From Pirellulales bacterium (GTDB lineage: Bacteria > Planctomycetota > Planctomycetia > Pirellulales > JANQPP01), in assembly GCA_028289405.1 (NCBI GenBank), contig JANQPP010000006.1:1-64000 (forward strand): DNA of 64,000 nucleotides, in the 5' to 3' direction. The position numbers and the translations under genes were made by a program. Below, one piece after another: positions 26,834 through 37,868 of the stretch. The notes beneath the pieces were generated by a model. That model was given only the letters and a program-made list of their open reading frames with translations. It made no database searches and was not told the origin of the DNA. How positions within the stretch are numbered: position 1 is the stretch's first letter; each line of letters opens with the position of its first letter.

Positions 26834-28630
26834 TCACGGGTTCGAGAGTTTCGCACGTGCGGCGGGAAGACCGAGGCTCAAAAGCGCGAACAATGTCAGC
26901 CAAATGGCCCCCGGCTCGGGCACGGAGAAGAACACGTTGTCCTGCAGGAAGGCCACGTCCGTGTTCATGAGGATTATGTCGGATAGTTGCAGCCCGCCGA
27001 TCCATTCCAAAGCGGTTTGTGGCGTGTCTCCCTCACCGCTCCAGTCGGCCAAGGTGAGCAGGTCCTCGTTCACGCCGTCCAAATTGTTTTCGAACCAGAA
27101 CCGGTCGCCGTCACGCAGCCGTAGGAATTGGTCGGAAATGATCGCGCCGGCCAAGGTTCCCAGGCTGGAGTCCTCCACCGGATCTTCCGCCAGCATGCCG
27201 GGATAGAGGTCCACGTCGTCAACATTTCCCGCTCCGTAGATCTCCTCCAGTGCTTGACTCACGGCGGGGTCCGAGGTGATGTCGTCGTAATCGCTGGCCG
27301 GCGACAATCCGTATGCCTGGCGCGTTTCATTATAGGTCGCTAACCCGTGGTCCCGCCCACGCATGATGTTCAGCGCGGCGAGGTCCGTGGCGTTTCCTAC
27401 CAAGCCTGTCCCTGGGATGAAGGTTTGAAACAGTTGATTCCGCAGGGCGCCCACGATCTTGGCATCGGTGGCCTGTTGGGTTTGCGTGGCCAAGCCGCGA
27501 ATCAGGGGTTCGAGCCCCCCTTCAAGGAGCATGTCCGGCGTGAAAAAGGCTTCCGCGAGGGACAAATGGCCCTCGGGAATCGGGTTGCCCGCCGCGTCTA
27601 GGCGTTGAATCGTTTCGTTGATTTGCGTATGCAACCGGAAGCCTGCCGTGGAGAATTCGTTGGCGATGGCCGGATCGACCGTGGCGTCATAGCCGCTGTA
27701 CACGGGAAGCTGAACGCCCAAGGCAGGCAAGAATTCGTTATACGTGATCGCCTGGATTTGCGTGCCCACGATCTTGCGGGCCCGCTGATAAATTTCGTCA
27801 CTGGAGAGTTGCGGCTGAGTGCTTGCCAGGATGTCGGTCAGGCGATTGTGTTCCCGTACAAAGAGGGTGTGGGTCATGAGCAATGCGGGGTGCTCGTTGG
27901 CCCGAAAATCGCCTGCCACGTAGGCCTTGTCGCCAGGGGTTTCACCGGTCATGTTCGGGCGGTGCGTGTTGTCCATCACGGGAGACAGGCCATCCACGTA
28001 TTTGGGGAGCAAGTCTCCATAAGGTCCACCGTTGGAAACCTTGAGCTGGCCGGTTCCATCCGTGGCCCGGAGCCAGGAGGGCCGGTCCATGCCGGCGGGA
28101 CCGTCGCTCGCACGGCCCCCGTACACATTGCTACCATCAATCCAGGAGGAAATGTTGTTCACCTGTTGCCGGGGTGATCCATTTCCGGTTCCCGCCGCAA
28201 AGGCGGACCGAGTGACTTGGATATAGTTGGTGGGTCTAAGGTCGCCGAAGACAGGATCATCGGTGGGGACTTCAATTTCCAAGCCGCCTGCTTGGCCATC
28301 CGTCAACGTGTGATCCATGTCATGATCGATGAATTGGCCCCACACCCACACCCAATCGCTGAGGCCGCGCGGATCGGGCTGGCTGTCGGGCTGGTCAAAT
28401 AGCCGGTTGCTGATCCGGCGGGGATTCACCCGCGTGGCATCCACCATGCCAGCGCCATCGGCGTAATTGGCAGGAGCCATCCGCCGCAAAGGCTGCCCTG
28501 CCTGGCCGTACGCGGTATGCGTCAAGTTGTTCTGGCTGCCGTCGAAGGTGCGGTATTCCACGGCGAGAGCCGGCGCGGCCCACACGGTGCCCGCTAAAAC
28601 CACGATCCATTTAAAAGGTGAAAGCGGCAT
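26834..28630 (-). CDS. haem peroxidase (animal-type) with PEP-CTERM anchor
   Basis: 598 residues. The signal peptide (WIVVLAGTVWAAPALA) is followed by the animal-haem-peroxidase fold: TFDGSQNNL at the start, distal His in VWGQFIDHDMD (about His103), HTLFVREHNRL, FRLHTQINE (candidate proximal His) and LNIMRGRDHGLATYNE. The C-terminus is a PEP-CTERM sorting signal (SVPEPGAIWLTLFALLSLGLPAARAKL), so the enzyme is exported and processed by the exosortase system. It uses H2O2 to oxidise halides or organic donors. It is intact, unlike the PEP-CTERM genes at 16-18 kb. Confidence 0.93.
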   Translation of the reverse strand: MPLSPFKWIVVLAGTVWAAPALAVEYRTFDGSQNNLTHTAYGQAGQPLRRMAPANYADGAGMVDATRVNPRRISNRLFDQPDSQPDPRGLSDWVWVWGQFIDHDMDHTLTDGQAGGLEIEVPTDDPVFGDLRPTNYIQVTRSAFAAGTGNGSPRQQVNNISSWIDGSNVYGGRASDGPAGMDRPSWLRATDGTGQLKVSNGGPYGDLLPKYVDGLSPVMDNTHRPNMTGETPGDKAYVAGDFRANEHPALLMTHTLFVREHNRLTDILASTQPQLSSDEIYQRARKIVGTQIQAITYNEFLPALGVQLPVYSGYDATVDPAIANEFSTAGFRLHTQINETIQRLDAAGNPIPEGHLSLAEAFFTPDMLLEGGLEPLIRGLATQTQQATDAKIVGALRNQLFQTFIPGTGLVGNATDLAALNIMRGRDHGLATYNETRQAYGLSPASDYDDITSDPAVSQALEEIYGAGNVDDVDLYPGMLAEDPVEDSSLGTLAGAIISDQFLRLRDGDRFWFENNLDGVNEDLLTLADWSGEGDTPQTALEWIGGLQLSDIILMNTDVAFLQDNVFFSVPEPGAIWLTLFALLSLGLPAARAKLSNP

Positions 28631-28967
28631 TTTCCGCTGCTCCCCATGTAAGAGTCGCCTGCTGTCGTTGGAGCGCTTGGACCGTACGGCAAACGCGTTT
28701 TGAGATTCCCTCAGGCGGCGTTTCCCTGATTCAATACGTCCTTTGTCGTGCCGGCGTCATCAGTTCGCGCCGCACGCACGAAAAGCCAAACCCCAGCCGA
28801 CGTCTCAAGGGACGGAGCTGCAAAACGCGTGGAATCGAACCACTAAAAGAGAAGTGAAACGCGGTCCGTTAGCGAAACTTGGCCTCAAGTTTCACTCTAA
28901 ATGCCTTTTGCGGGTTACGCAAGCAAAACGGGAGGCGTCGTGTTGGAGGCTTGTCGCATCGTTTCCG
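28631..28967. other. Intergenic region with alternative hairpins
   Basis: About 340 bases between the NUDIX gene and the peroxidase gene, both on the minus strand. It contains a perfect 8-bp stem with a 4-base loop at 28874-28893 and a competing 7-bp pairing (28854-28860 with 28889-28895). No gene was recognised. The peroxidase promoter should lie here. Confidence 0.5.
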
Positions 28968-29519
28968 CTAAAGTGTGAATGGATCGGTATTAACGGTTTC
29001 TGATGCGTTCCGACGGCGGTCGTAAAACAGGATTGCCGCCACCGTCTTGGCGTCGGTGACTTGGCCGCTGTCAATCAATTTGAGCGCCTCGTCCCAAGTC
29101 ACGATCAAGTTTTCAATACATTCCCCCGCCTGCAAATCGGGGGCGCCAGTTCGCAACTCCGTGGCCAGAAAGACCCAAGAAAACTCATTCAACACACCCG
29201 GAGCCAACCGCAATCGGGCGAGCAATTGCATATTCCCCGCTTGAAAGCCGGTCTCCTCCTGCAACTCCCGAAGGGCCGTGACGCGAGGTTCTTCGCCCGG
29301 TTCCAGTGTTCCCGCCGGCAATTCCACCAAGGTTTCGTCCACGGCGACACGGTAGTTGCGGATCAGGCAGACGCGGCCATCGTCCAGACAGGGCAGAATC
29401 GTGACCGAACCAGGATGCTGGATCGTTTCCCGCCCATGAACTTCGCCTTCTGGCCCAGTCCATTCCCGGTATGTCACGCGAAACCGCGACGTCTCCAACA
29501 AAGTCTTCCGTTCTTGCAT
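28968..29519 (-). CDS. NUDIX hydrolase (ADP-ribose pyrophosphatase-like)
   Basis: About 183 residues from ATG 29519; ATG 29531 and ATG 29588 are alternatives, none with a clear ribosome site. The NUDIX box is complete: G-x5-E-x7-REL-x-EE-x-G in GTLEPGEEPRVTALRELQEETG. The upstream block HPGSVTILPCLDDGRVCLIRNYRVAVDETLVELPAG is the pattern of ADP-ribose pyrophosphatases (NudF/TrgB-like). It would hydrolyse ADP-ribose or related nucleoside diphosphate derivatives in the cytoplasm. Confidence 0.9.
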   Translation of the reverse strand: MQERKTLLETSRFRVTYREWTGPEGEVHGRETIQHPGSVTILPCLDDGRVCLIRNYRVAVDETLVELPAGTLEPGEEPRVTALRELQEETGFQAGNMQLLARLRLAPGVLNEFSWVFLATELRTGAPDLQAGECIENLIVTWDEALKLIDSGQVTDAKTVAAILFYDRRRNASETVNTDPFTL

Positions 29520-29626
29520 GCCCGTGTGCATTCTTGATGTTCGGCGCGCGCTGCGAAAATAGACATGGGGCACTTCGCCATGGAGCAATGCCCGCGATTC
29601 TTATCGGTTCAAGTGGCGTGAACTGC

Positions 29627-31314
<1,688 letters not shown>

Positions 31315-32763
31315 ATGAACGCTTCGAAATATCTATTGCTGCTCCTATGCTTGTGCGCGGCGCGCTCTGGTTTTGCAGATGATGCGTCGCCGCCGAATAT
31401 CGTGTTCATCTTCACGGACGACCAAGCTCCCTGGGCACTCGGTGCCTCTGGGCACCCTCATGCCAGCACGCCCCATATGGACCGACTGGTTCGAGAGGGA
31501 GCGTACTTGGTCAACGCCTTCACGACCACGCCGGTGTGCAGCCCATCGCGGGCCGGCCTGATGGCATCTCGTTACGGCTCGGAACTAGGCATCACCGATT
31601 GGATTCGCCCCGGTCGGGAAGATGACTTGGGCCTGCATCCCTCTTGGGTAACTTGGCCAGAGATCCTTCAGGCACACGGCTATGCCACGGCGTTGATCGG
31701 CAAATGGCATCTGGGCACGCCGCCGCCGCACCACCCGACGCGGACTGGCTTTGACCACTTCATGGGATTCCTCACCGGTGGCACGAAGGTCAAGGATCCT
31801 ATTCTGGAAGCCGCCGGTGAAAAAACGCCCTTCGAAGGCTTTACCACCGATATCTTGACCGACGCGGCCTTGGATTTCTTAAAGGAACAATCGTCGGCCC
31901 AGCCTTTTTTGTTGTGCCTGCATTACCGCGCTCCGCACGCGCCTTGGTTGCCGCTGCCTGAAGAGGATTGGCAGCCCTTTGCCGGTTTGGACCCGACCAT
32001 TCCCAACCCGGATTACCCCCTGTTGGATATCGAGAAGGTCAAGCGCGTCACGCGGGAGTATCTTGGTAGCGTGGCCGGAGTCGACCGGAATGTGGGACGC
32101 CTGTTGCAAGCCTTGGAGGATTCCGGGCAAGCGGAACGTACGGTCGTGATCTTCACCAGCGACCATGGCTACAACATGGGTCACAACGGGATTTGGCACA
32201 AAGGCAACGGGCACTGGATCCTCACCGACCCGCCCCCCGCCACACCCAATGTGCCGCGGGGGCAGCGGCCCAATATGTACGACAATTCGTTGCGCGTGCC
32301 GACGATCGTGCGCTGGCCCGGAGTAGTCGAGCCCGGCAGCGTGATCGAAGAAACGATTTCCAATCTCGACTGGTATCCCACGTTGCTGTCCATCGCCGGT
32401 GCGTCCCCGGTGCCTAGCACCATGCAACGGGGAGGCGACTTTTCACCGCTGCTGAAAGGTGAGGAGATTCCCTGGGACAACAACTTCTATGCCGAGTACA
32501 GCACGCACCACCAGTCCCGGACCCACATGCGAGCCTACCGCACGCCTCATTGGAAGCTCGTGCGAGACTTTTTGAATCCTGAGCGAGATGAGCTATTTCA
32601 CTTGGCCGACGATCCGGCGGAAACGACAAATCACTTGGGCTCTGAAGATGCCTCGGTGCAGAAGGTTACGCGGATGCTGCATGCCCGTATCCTCGCGCAC
32701 ATGCGTGAAAATGGAGATCCCGTATTGCCCCTCGCGGAAGCGGCGGATGCTTCGGGAACTTGA
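31315..32763 (+). CDS. type I sulfatase (arylsulfatase family), secreted
   Basis: About 482 residues from ATG 31315. The signal peptide (YLLLLLCLCAARSGFA) leads to the sulfatase core: PNIVFIFTDDQ (metal-binding Asp pair, residues 35-36), active-site CSPSR at residues 75-79 (Cys75 would be converted to formylglycine), GKWHLG, and FTSDHGYNMGHNG for further metal ligands. It removes sulfate from sugars or related esters in the periplasm. Sulfatases are strongly expanded in planctomycetes. A converging Rrf2 gene follows; no sugar-utilisation genes are adjacent. Confidence 0.95.
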   Translation: MNASKYLLLLLCLCAARSGFADDASPPNIVFIFTDDQAPWALGASGHPHASTPHMDRLVREGAYLVNAFTTTPVCSPSRAGLMASRYGSELGITDWIRPGREDDLGLHPSWVTWPEILQAHGYATALIGKWHLGTPPPHHPTRTGFDHFMGFLTGGTKVKDPILEAAGEKTPFEGFTTDILTDAALDFLKEQSSAQPFLLCLHYRAPHAPWLPLPEEDWQPFAGLDPTIPNPDYPLLDIEKVKRVTREYLGSVAGVDRNVGRLLQALEDSGQAERTVVIFTSDHGYNMGHNGIWHKGNGHWILTDPPPATPNVPRGQRPNMYDNSLRVPTIVRWPGVVEPGSVIEETISNLDWYPTLLSIAGASPVPSTMQRGGDFSPLLKGEEIPWDNNFYAEYSTHHQSRTHMRAYRTPHWKLVRDFLNPERDELFHLADDPAETTNHLGSEDASVQKVTRMLHARILAHMRENGDPVLPLAEAADASGT

Positions 32764-32802
32764 GCGAACAGCTCGAACGACCGCGAATCACATCGCTCCG
32801 GT

Positions 32803-33228
32803 TCAGATGTGGTACATGGCGGCGGAGAGTTCCTCCGTCCGCTCCACGAGTTCGGAAAAAGTGACCTCTTCCAGCCGAGTTCGCTGAAGATCGCCAATTT
32901 CTCGCCATTGATGGCGGAGCACATCAGCGGGCGGAGCATGGCTTGCTAAACTGCTGCAAAGCGTGCCTTCCCCCTCAAACACGGTGATCACATCGGCCAA
33001 CGTGATTTCCTCGGGAGGCCGCGCGAGCTGATATCCGCCACTAGCGCCCCGCGTGCTGTTCACCAAACCGGCGGCCTTCAATTGCAACAGGATTTGGACG
33101 AGGAAGCGGAAGGGAATGTCATGGCTCTCCGAGATCTGGCGGATTCGCACGGGTTCGCCGCTGCCATGGCAAAGGCTCAATTCGAGCAACGCCAAGCAGG
33201 CATACTCCGATTTGGCCGAGAGTTTCAC
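32803..33228 (-). CDS. Rrf2-family transcription regulator
   Basis: 141 residues from GTG 33228, where the family opening (V/M)KLSAKSEYACLALLELS begins; a G-rich site lies upstream. The frame is open to 33291, but that would overlap cysH. The winged helix (VRIRQISESHDIPFRFLVQILLQLKAAGLVNSTRGASGGYQLARPPEEITLADVI) is clear. Only one Cys (in GTLCSSL) is present, so the three-Cys iron-sulfur cluster of IscR/NsrR is missing; this is more like CymR, the cysteine-metabolism regulator. Its place 38 bases after cysH supports a role in sulfur control. Confidence 0.88.
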   Translation of the reverse strand: MKLSAKSEYACLALLELSLCHGSGEPVRIRQISESHDIPFRFLVQILLQLKAAGLVNSTRGASGGYQLARPPEEITLADVITVFEGEGTLCSSLASHAPPADVLRHQWREIGDLQRTRLEEVTFSELVERTEELSAAMYHI

Positions 33229-33266
33229 GGATGTTGCCCCCCTATGGTGACCAATTACGCCTCGCG

Positions 33267-34043
33267 CTAATCGGACGTGTGCAGACCGCATTCGGTCTTC
33301 GCCGAGCCGCTCCAGCGCCCCGCCCGCTCATCTTCTTCGCCGAACAGCACCGATCGCGTGCAAGGCCAGCAGCCAATGCTGGGAAATCCTTGATCGTGTA
33401 GCGGATTGTACGGCACGTCATGCTTGGAAATGAAATTCCATACGTCTTTCTTGGTCCAGTTGGCCAAGGGGCTGATCTTCACGAGGTTGAATTTCTTGTC
33501 CCATTTGACGATGGGCGAACCAGCCCGGTCCGCGCTTTGGTCACGGCGAATCCCGCTCATCCAAGCATGCATGCCTTGAATCGATTCCCGCAGCACGACG
33601 ATCTTGCGGTCGAAACAGCATTGGTCCGGATTCGTGCGGTAGAGCGGACCGCCATGCTGGGCCTCGTATTCTTCCACGCTCAGCGCGGGACGTTTTAACT
33701 CCACTTCCACCCCATAACGCTGTGCGATGCGGTCCCGCAATTCGAGCGTCTCTTGAAACTGGTATCCGGTTTCCAGATTGAAGACGTAAGTCCTCGGTTC
33801 AACTTCGGCTAGAAAGTGCAGGATCACACAGCCTTCGGGGCCGAAGGCGGTCGCCATCGCCAAACGCGGAAAGTATTTCTCCGCTGCCCAAGCGATGATC
33901 TCCCGAGGGTGGGCCGACTCCAGCCTTTGGCTTTCCGCCTGCATCTCCTGGAGCAGCTCTTCGGTCAGTTCCAGTGGTGGAACCACTTCTCGCGCGGGTG
34001 GGGATGTTTCCCGCTCTGGTGGTTTGGTCACGGTCTCATTCAC
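33267..34043 (-). CDS. cysH: adenylyl-sulfate (APS/PAPS) reductase
   Basis: 258 residues. It reduces activated sulfate to sulfite in assimilation. The nucleotide-binding part has TAFGPEGCVILHFLAE and YVFNLETGYQFQET; SGIRRDQS follows. Cysteines at 142-143 (QCCFDRK) and 225/228 (GCWPC) can bind a 4Fe-4S cluster, which is typical of the APS-specific bacterial/plant type, and ECGLH at 251-255 holds the catalytic Cys252. The first 25 residues are a Pro/Glu-rich extension. An Rrf2 regulator follows in the same direction. Confidence 0.95.
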   Translation of the reverse strand: MNETVTKPPERETSPPAREVVPPLELTEELLQEMQAESQRLESAHPREIIAWAAEKYFPRLAMATAFGPEGCVILHFLAEVEPRTYVFNLETGYQFQETLELRDRIAQRYGVEVELKRPALSVEEYEAQHGGPLYRTNPDQCCFDRKIVVLRESIQGMHAWMSGIRRDQSADRAGSPIVKWDKKFNLVKISPLANWTKKDVWNFISKHDVPYNPLHDQGFPSIGCWPCTRSVLFGEEDERAGRWSGSAKTECGLHTSD

Positions 34044-34907
34044 GGCTTGCTCACTTGCCTGCGAGGTTGGCGGGACACACCGACGGAGGGAGATTACGAA
34101 ATGTTATGTATTCTTATCATCTAAGTCAACATTCTCGCATACGGTCAATGTCGGCAATTTGTTTTTCGGCTCTTGCGTTTTGAGCGGATTTTCGAGGGAA
34201 ATCCGGTCTTTCGGTTCATGCCTCGCGGCAAAACCCATGTTTTGACACGACACAGCACCGCCGTGGATCGCGGATTTCCTGCGTAAGCTCATTGAATCAA
34301 TCGACTTGGGCAGAGTGAGAAGATGCGGGCAGCAAACTTTCCTCGTGTCCCGCATGTTGGACGCGGTGTGGCTCGGATCGATCAAGGCTGTCGAAGTGTC
34401 CACATCGGAAATTTGGTAGGCGTCTGCCGTCCATCTCCGACACGATGGCAGGATCGAATGAGAGCAGATTCGAGCAGATTCCTCCGAAGAGGTTATCCTG
34501 AAAGTTCTTAAGAATCTCGGCACAACTGCGTCAAACTGAACTCATTTATCCCATACCTCGCAGGCCGCCTTTGTTTTCTCATTTTGCACCAATGTCGATT
34601 TTCTGATTCGGGCAAGGTGTACGAAACTCCACTTTTTTCAAGTGGGACAGTAAGTCGATGGGCTGCCGCGAGATAGGAAGCACAAAAAACTTCGCGCGTC
34701 GTCATGCGAGCTTCGCTGTGTTCCGTAAACCTTTACCAGAAAGTGTCTTACGGTGTTCACTTGCTTCGAAAAAATTCGTCCGCCTAGGATGGGATTGGAA
34801 TTCGACAGGTATGGGACTTGGCTTGCTGGAGGTGTTCTCGACCGCCGCGAGCAAATCTCTAAGACATCGCGGCATGACCATGCCGCACCGAACACGCGGT
34901 TGTTACC
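34044..34907. other. Long intergenic region, no gene recognised
   Basis: About 860 bases, AT-richer than the surroundings, between divergent cysH and the zincin-like gene. Open frames on the minus strand (for example 34104-34523 and 34508-34705) have no family resemblance. A short hairpin CCACTT-TTTTC-AAGTGG lies at about 34628-34644. The right part may contain decayed coding sequence, but I could not assign it. Confidence 0.45.
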
Positions 34908-35645
34908 ATGGCCAATTTTCGTCGCTCGATTCGCAAAGGAAATCTCCCTAATCAAAGGATTCGTCAGCGCAATACGGCCGCGCTCGTGAAAAAAGCCCGG
35001 CATGCTGGTCCGCTGAGCAAGCGGGCGCGTGGAGGAGAACAAACCAAGCAACTGCCTTTTGTTCCGCCAGAAGATTGGCACGAACCGGTCGACAGCTTCA
35101 CGGGCAAATATAAAGTTTGCGTGCAAGATCCCGGACCGGGCTTTGTCCACATCGTCACGCCGCAAGACGTCCGCGAGCGATTGGGGCAACTTCCCCAAAA
35201 TTTGACGGCGCCGCTGCAAGTCGTGCAGTTGAGCGGCATGACCCGCAAGAAGCGCCGCTTTCCCTGTTACGGAATGCAGTGGGGGGCCGCCATTTATCTC
35301 TATCCTCTCGAAGAGGAACTGGCCGAATATTACGACCGGCCGCCGCTCCCCAGCCAAATCAATGAAGCCCATATGTATGGCGTGAAGTGGGAACATGTCC
35401 ATCAGCGGTTATGGAAGCTACAATGGTCTTGGGAGACCATTCGTGATTTCTATCTGAACAACGTGCTGATTCACGAACTGGGGCACCTGCTCGATGACCG
35501 GAATTCGAGCTATGCCGCCCGCGAACGCTACGCGGAGTGGTTCGCGTACGAAAATGGCTACAAACCTTCACGAAATTCTCGTCCGATCGCGAAGACACCT
35601 TCTCCGGTGCGGCGGCATCGCGCCGTGCAGTGGCACGCAGGTTAG
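34908..35645 (+). CDS. zincin-like protein with HExxH motif
   Basis: 245 residues. A very basic N-terminal segment of about 45 residues is followed by a domain with HELGH at residues 189-193 (LIHELGHLLDDRNSSYAARERYAEWFAYENG). His189, Glu190 and His193 fit a metallopeptidase site, with Glu210 as a possible third ligand. The first ATG used has no clear ribosome site. No signal peptide is seen, so it is probably cytoplasmic. The family appears to be an uncharacterised planctomycete protein; peptidase activity is inferred only from the motif. Confidence 0.65.
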   Translation: MANFRRSIRKGNLPNQRIRQRNTAALVKKARHAGPLSKRARGGEQTKQLPFVPPEDWHEPVDSFTGKYKVCVQDPGPGFVHIVTPQDVRERLGQLPQNLTAPLQVVQLSGMTRKKRRFPCYGMQWGAAIYLYPLEEELAEYYDRPPLPSQINEAHMYGVKWEHVHQRLWKLQWSWETIRDFYLNNVLIHELGHLLDDRNSSYAARERYAEWFAYENGYKPSRNSRPIAKTPSPVRRHRAVQWHAG

Positions 35646-35762
35646 CTGCCCGGTGCTACATCACGCTCCACAAGTTGCTCGCCTCGTATCGTGTCGTGGC
35701 GCTTTTCGCGGGTGATTGGTCCCAAAAACGGTATGATCTCCTGAAAAATGGAGGGCCAATCC

Positions 35763-37034
35763 ATGCCGCGATTCATGTGCGTCACCGCGTTCGTATTGAT
35801 CTCTCTTTCCGTGGTCCGTGACACGCAACGGTTGTCTGCCGCGGAAATGGAGTGGCCCGGCTGGCGCGGCCCGGCACGAGACGGATGGGTCAGTGGTTTT
35901 CAGCCGCCAATCCGCTGGCCCGCAAGCCTGGAGCAGGTTTGGCAAGTTGAAGTCGGCACGGGCTACGGTTCTCCCCTGGTGTTCAATGGCTACGTGTACC
36001 AGCATGCACGGCAGGGCGAAGACGAAGTTGTCTGGTGCCTCGAATTGGAATCGGGCGACGTCAAATGGCGGAAAAGCTATGCCGCTCCCTTCACGATTGG
36101 CCGGGGCGGTGAGTTTCACGGCAAGGGGCCCAAGTCGTCTCCCGCGCTGGCCGATGGTAGGCTCTTCACGTTGAGCATCGCGGGCGTCCTCACCTCCTGG
36201 GACGCAGCCTCCGGTAAATTGCTCTGGCAGCGCGACTTTGGCGACCGTTTCAAGAGCAGCCATCCCTACTGGGGCGTCTCGACGTCTCCTCTCGTTGACG
36301 AAAACCGGGTGGTGGTCCACTTTGGCACCGATGGCCAGGGGACATTGATCGCCCTTGATGCCGCCTCTGGAGAGGAAGTTTGGAGCCACGGCAGCGACGG
36401 TCCTTCCTACTCTTCCCCGATCTTGGTCGAGATCCAGGGAACTCGCCAGATCATCGAATGGAATCAGAGAGTGCTGGCCGGCATCGAGAGCAAGTCGGGC
36501 CAACTCCTGTGGGAATATCCGGCCCCACGCGTGGGCACCGATCAAAACATGCCCACGCCGATCTTTCACGAGGGGCTCATTCTGCTCGGTGGAGAGAATC
36601 GCGGTATCCGCGCACTGGAGCCGCGCCAGGAAGGGAGCCAGTGGACGGTGATCGAGCGCTGGCAGCAGGACGAAGTGGCCCTCGACATGAGTTCGGCGGT
36701 GGTCAACGGCGGCCTGTTGTTTGGCTTCTCGCATTACGGTCGGGGCCGCATCTTTTGCCTCGATATCGAAACCGGCGACGTGCTCTGGCAAGGGCCTGGC
36801 AGAACCGGTGACAATATCGCCTTTCTGTCGATTCCGGAGCATGTGATCGCACTCCTCGATAATGGTGAGCTAAAGGTCGTCGCCGCGAATGCTGAACAGT
36901 TCGAACCGGTCGCCTCTTACCGCGTGTCGGAAAGCCCGACTTGGGCGCCGCCCGTGTTGCTAACCGGCGGAATCCTGATCAAGGACCGTGACACGCTCAC
37001 GCGGTGGTCGTTTGGATCACGGTTGGCGGAATAG
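35763..37034 (+). CDS. PQQ-binding-like beta-propeller protein
   Basis: About 423 residues from ATG 35763. An export signal (FMCVTAFVLISLSVVRDTQRLSA) precedes MEWPGWRGPARDGWVSGF, the usual opening of planctomycete PQQ-like/BamB-like propellers. Several blades of the type LxALDAASGEEVW are visible. It has no haem motif and may be a scaffold or a dehydrogenase subunit. It begins the run of sugar-metabolism genes (DUF1080, symporter, Gfo/Idh/MocA) and probably shares their transcript, although 69 bases separate it from the next gene. Confidence 0.85.
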   Translation: MPRFMCVTAFVLISLSVVRDTQRLSAAEMEWPGWRGPARDGWVSGFQPPIRWPASLEQVWQVEVGTGYGSPLVFNGYVYQHARQGEDEVVWCLELESGDVKWRKSYAAPFTIGRGGEFHGKGPKSSPALADGRLFTLSIAGVLTSWDAASGKLLWQRDFGDRFKSSHPYWGVSTSPLVDENRVVVHFGTDGQGTLIALDAASGEEVWSHGSDGPSYSSPILVEIQGTRQIIEWNQRVLAGIESKSGQLLWEYPAPRVGTDQNMPTPIFHEGLILLGGENRGIRALEPRQEGSQWTVIERWQQDEVALDMSSAVVNGGLLFGFSHYGRGRIFCLDIETGDVLWQGPGRTGDNIAFLSIPEHVIALLDNGELKVVAANAEQFEPVASYRVSESPTWAPPVLLTGGILIKDRDTLTRWSFGSRLAE

Positions 37035-37103
37035 GTTGGCCGAGATTTCACGGCTCCTTTTGATCCCCTCAAGTGGCAAGCACGGACACCAGAGCGGTGA
37101 TTC

Positions 37104-37799
37104 ATGATGACCCGCCTCGCCATCTTTGCGATTGCGATCCATACCACGGCGATCGCTTTATGTGAGGCCGATTTCGTTTCCATCTTCGATGGCCAAACGC
37201 TAAAAGGCTGGTCCGCCGCTCCGGCGAAAGCCGCGCCCGATTGGAGCGTGCAAGACGGCACAATCGTGGGCAAGGGAGGCCAGGAACGCAGCTATTTGGT
37301 TTTCGAAAACCGGCACATCGCCGACTTCGAATTGAAGCTCGAGTATCGCTTTCCCGGCGAAGGGAACAGCGGCATCAGCATTCGGGCCCAAATCGACGAA
37401 ACGGGAAAACGGGCTTTCAAGAGCTACCATGCCGACTTCGGCCATGTGGGAATTGGCCCGCAAGTCCTCGGGGCTTGGGACTTCCACACGCCAGGGCGGA
37501 TCGAGCACGCCTGTCTTCGCGGTACTCGACTCGTCATTGACGAAAACGACCGGCCCACAGTGACCAACATCAAAGGCGCCGTCACGGCCAACGACATTCG
37601 GCAACACGATTGGAATCATGTCCATGTGATCGGCCGTGGCAACCACTTTCGCTATTTTCTCAACGGCAAACCGGCCTCCGAATTCGTCGAAGATCTTCCC
37701 GAGGAAAAACGGCTGAAACAGGGGATGATCCAACTGCAACTGCACGACCCGGGAATGATCGTGCATTTCAGGAATATCGAGTTGAAGATTTTGGATTGA
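37104..37799 (+). CDS. DUF1080 protein (3-keto-disaccharide hydrolase family)
   Basis: 231 residues. The signal peptide is followed by FVSIFDGQTLKGWSA, WSVQDGTIVGKGG and FELKLEYRFPGEGNSGISIRA, the hallmarks of DUF1080. Members have been shown in other bacteria to cleave 3-keto-glycosides, the products of Gfo/Idh/MocA-type oxidoreductases. The neighbouring symporter and oxidoreductases fit such a pathway. It would act in the periplasm. The symporter frame begins directly at its stop codon. Confidence 0.9.
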   Translation: MMTRLAIFAIAIHTTAIALCEADFVSIFDGQTLKGWSAAPAKAAPDWSVQDGTIVGKGGQERSYLVFENRHIADFELKLEYRFPGEGNSGISIRAQIDETGKRAFKSYHADFGHVGIGPQVLGAWDFHTPGRIEHACLRGTRLVIDENDRPTVTNIKGAVTANDIRQHDWNHVHVIGRGNHFRYFLNGKPASEFVEDLPEEKRLKQGMIQLQLHDPGMIVHFRNIELKILD

Positions 37800-37868
37800 A
37801 TGGGCGTCGCTCCTGCGTATCCCAGCAACTCCGCCACGCCGCTTGCTTTTTCGAAACGCGAAGCCTTG

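Noticed and set aside
28830..28921. tRNA-like T-arm on the minus strand (GTGG-TTCGATT-CCAC) with a possible 6-bp acceptor pairing
   Set aside because: There is no D-arm with GG, the anticodon position is taken by a 4-base-loop hairpin, and the 92-base length does not fit.
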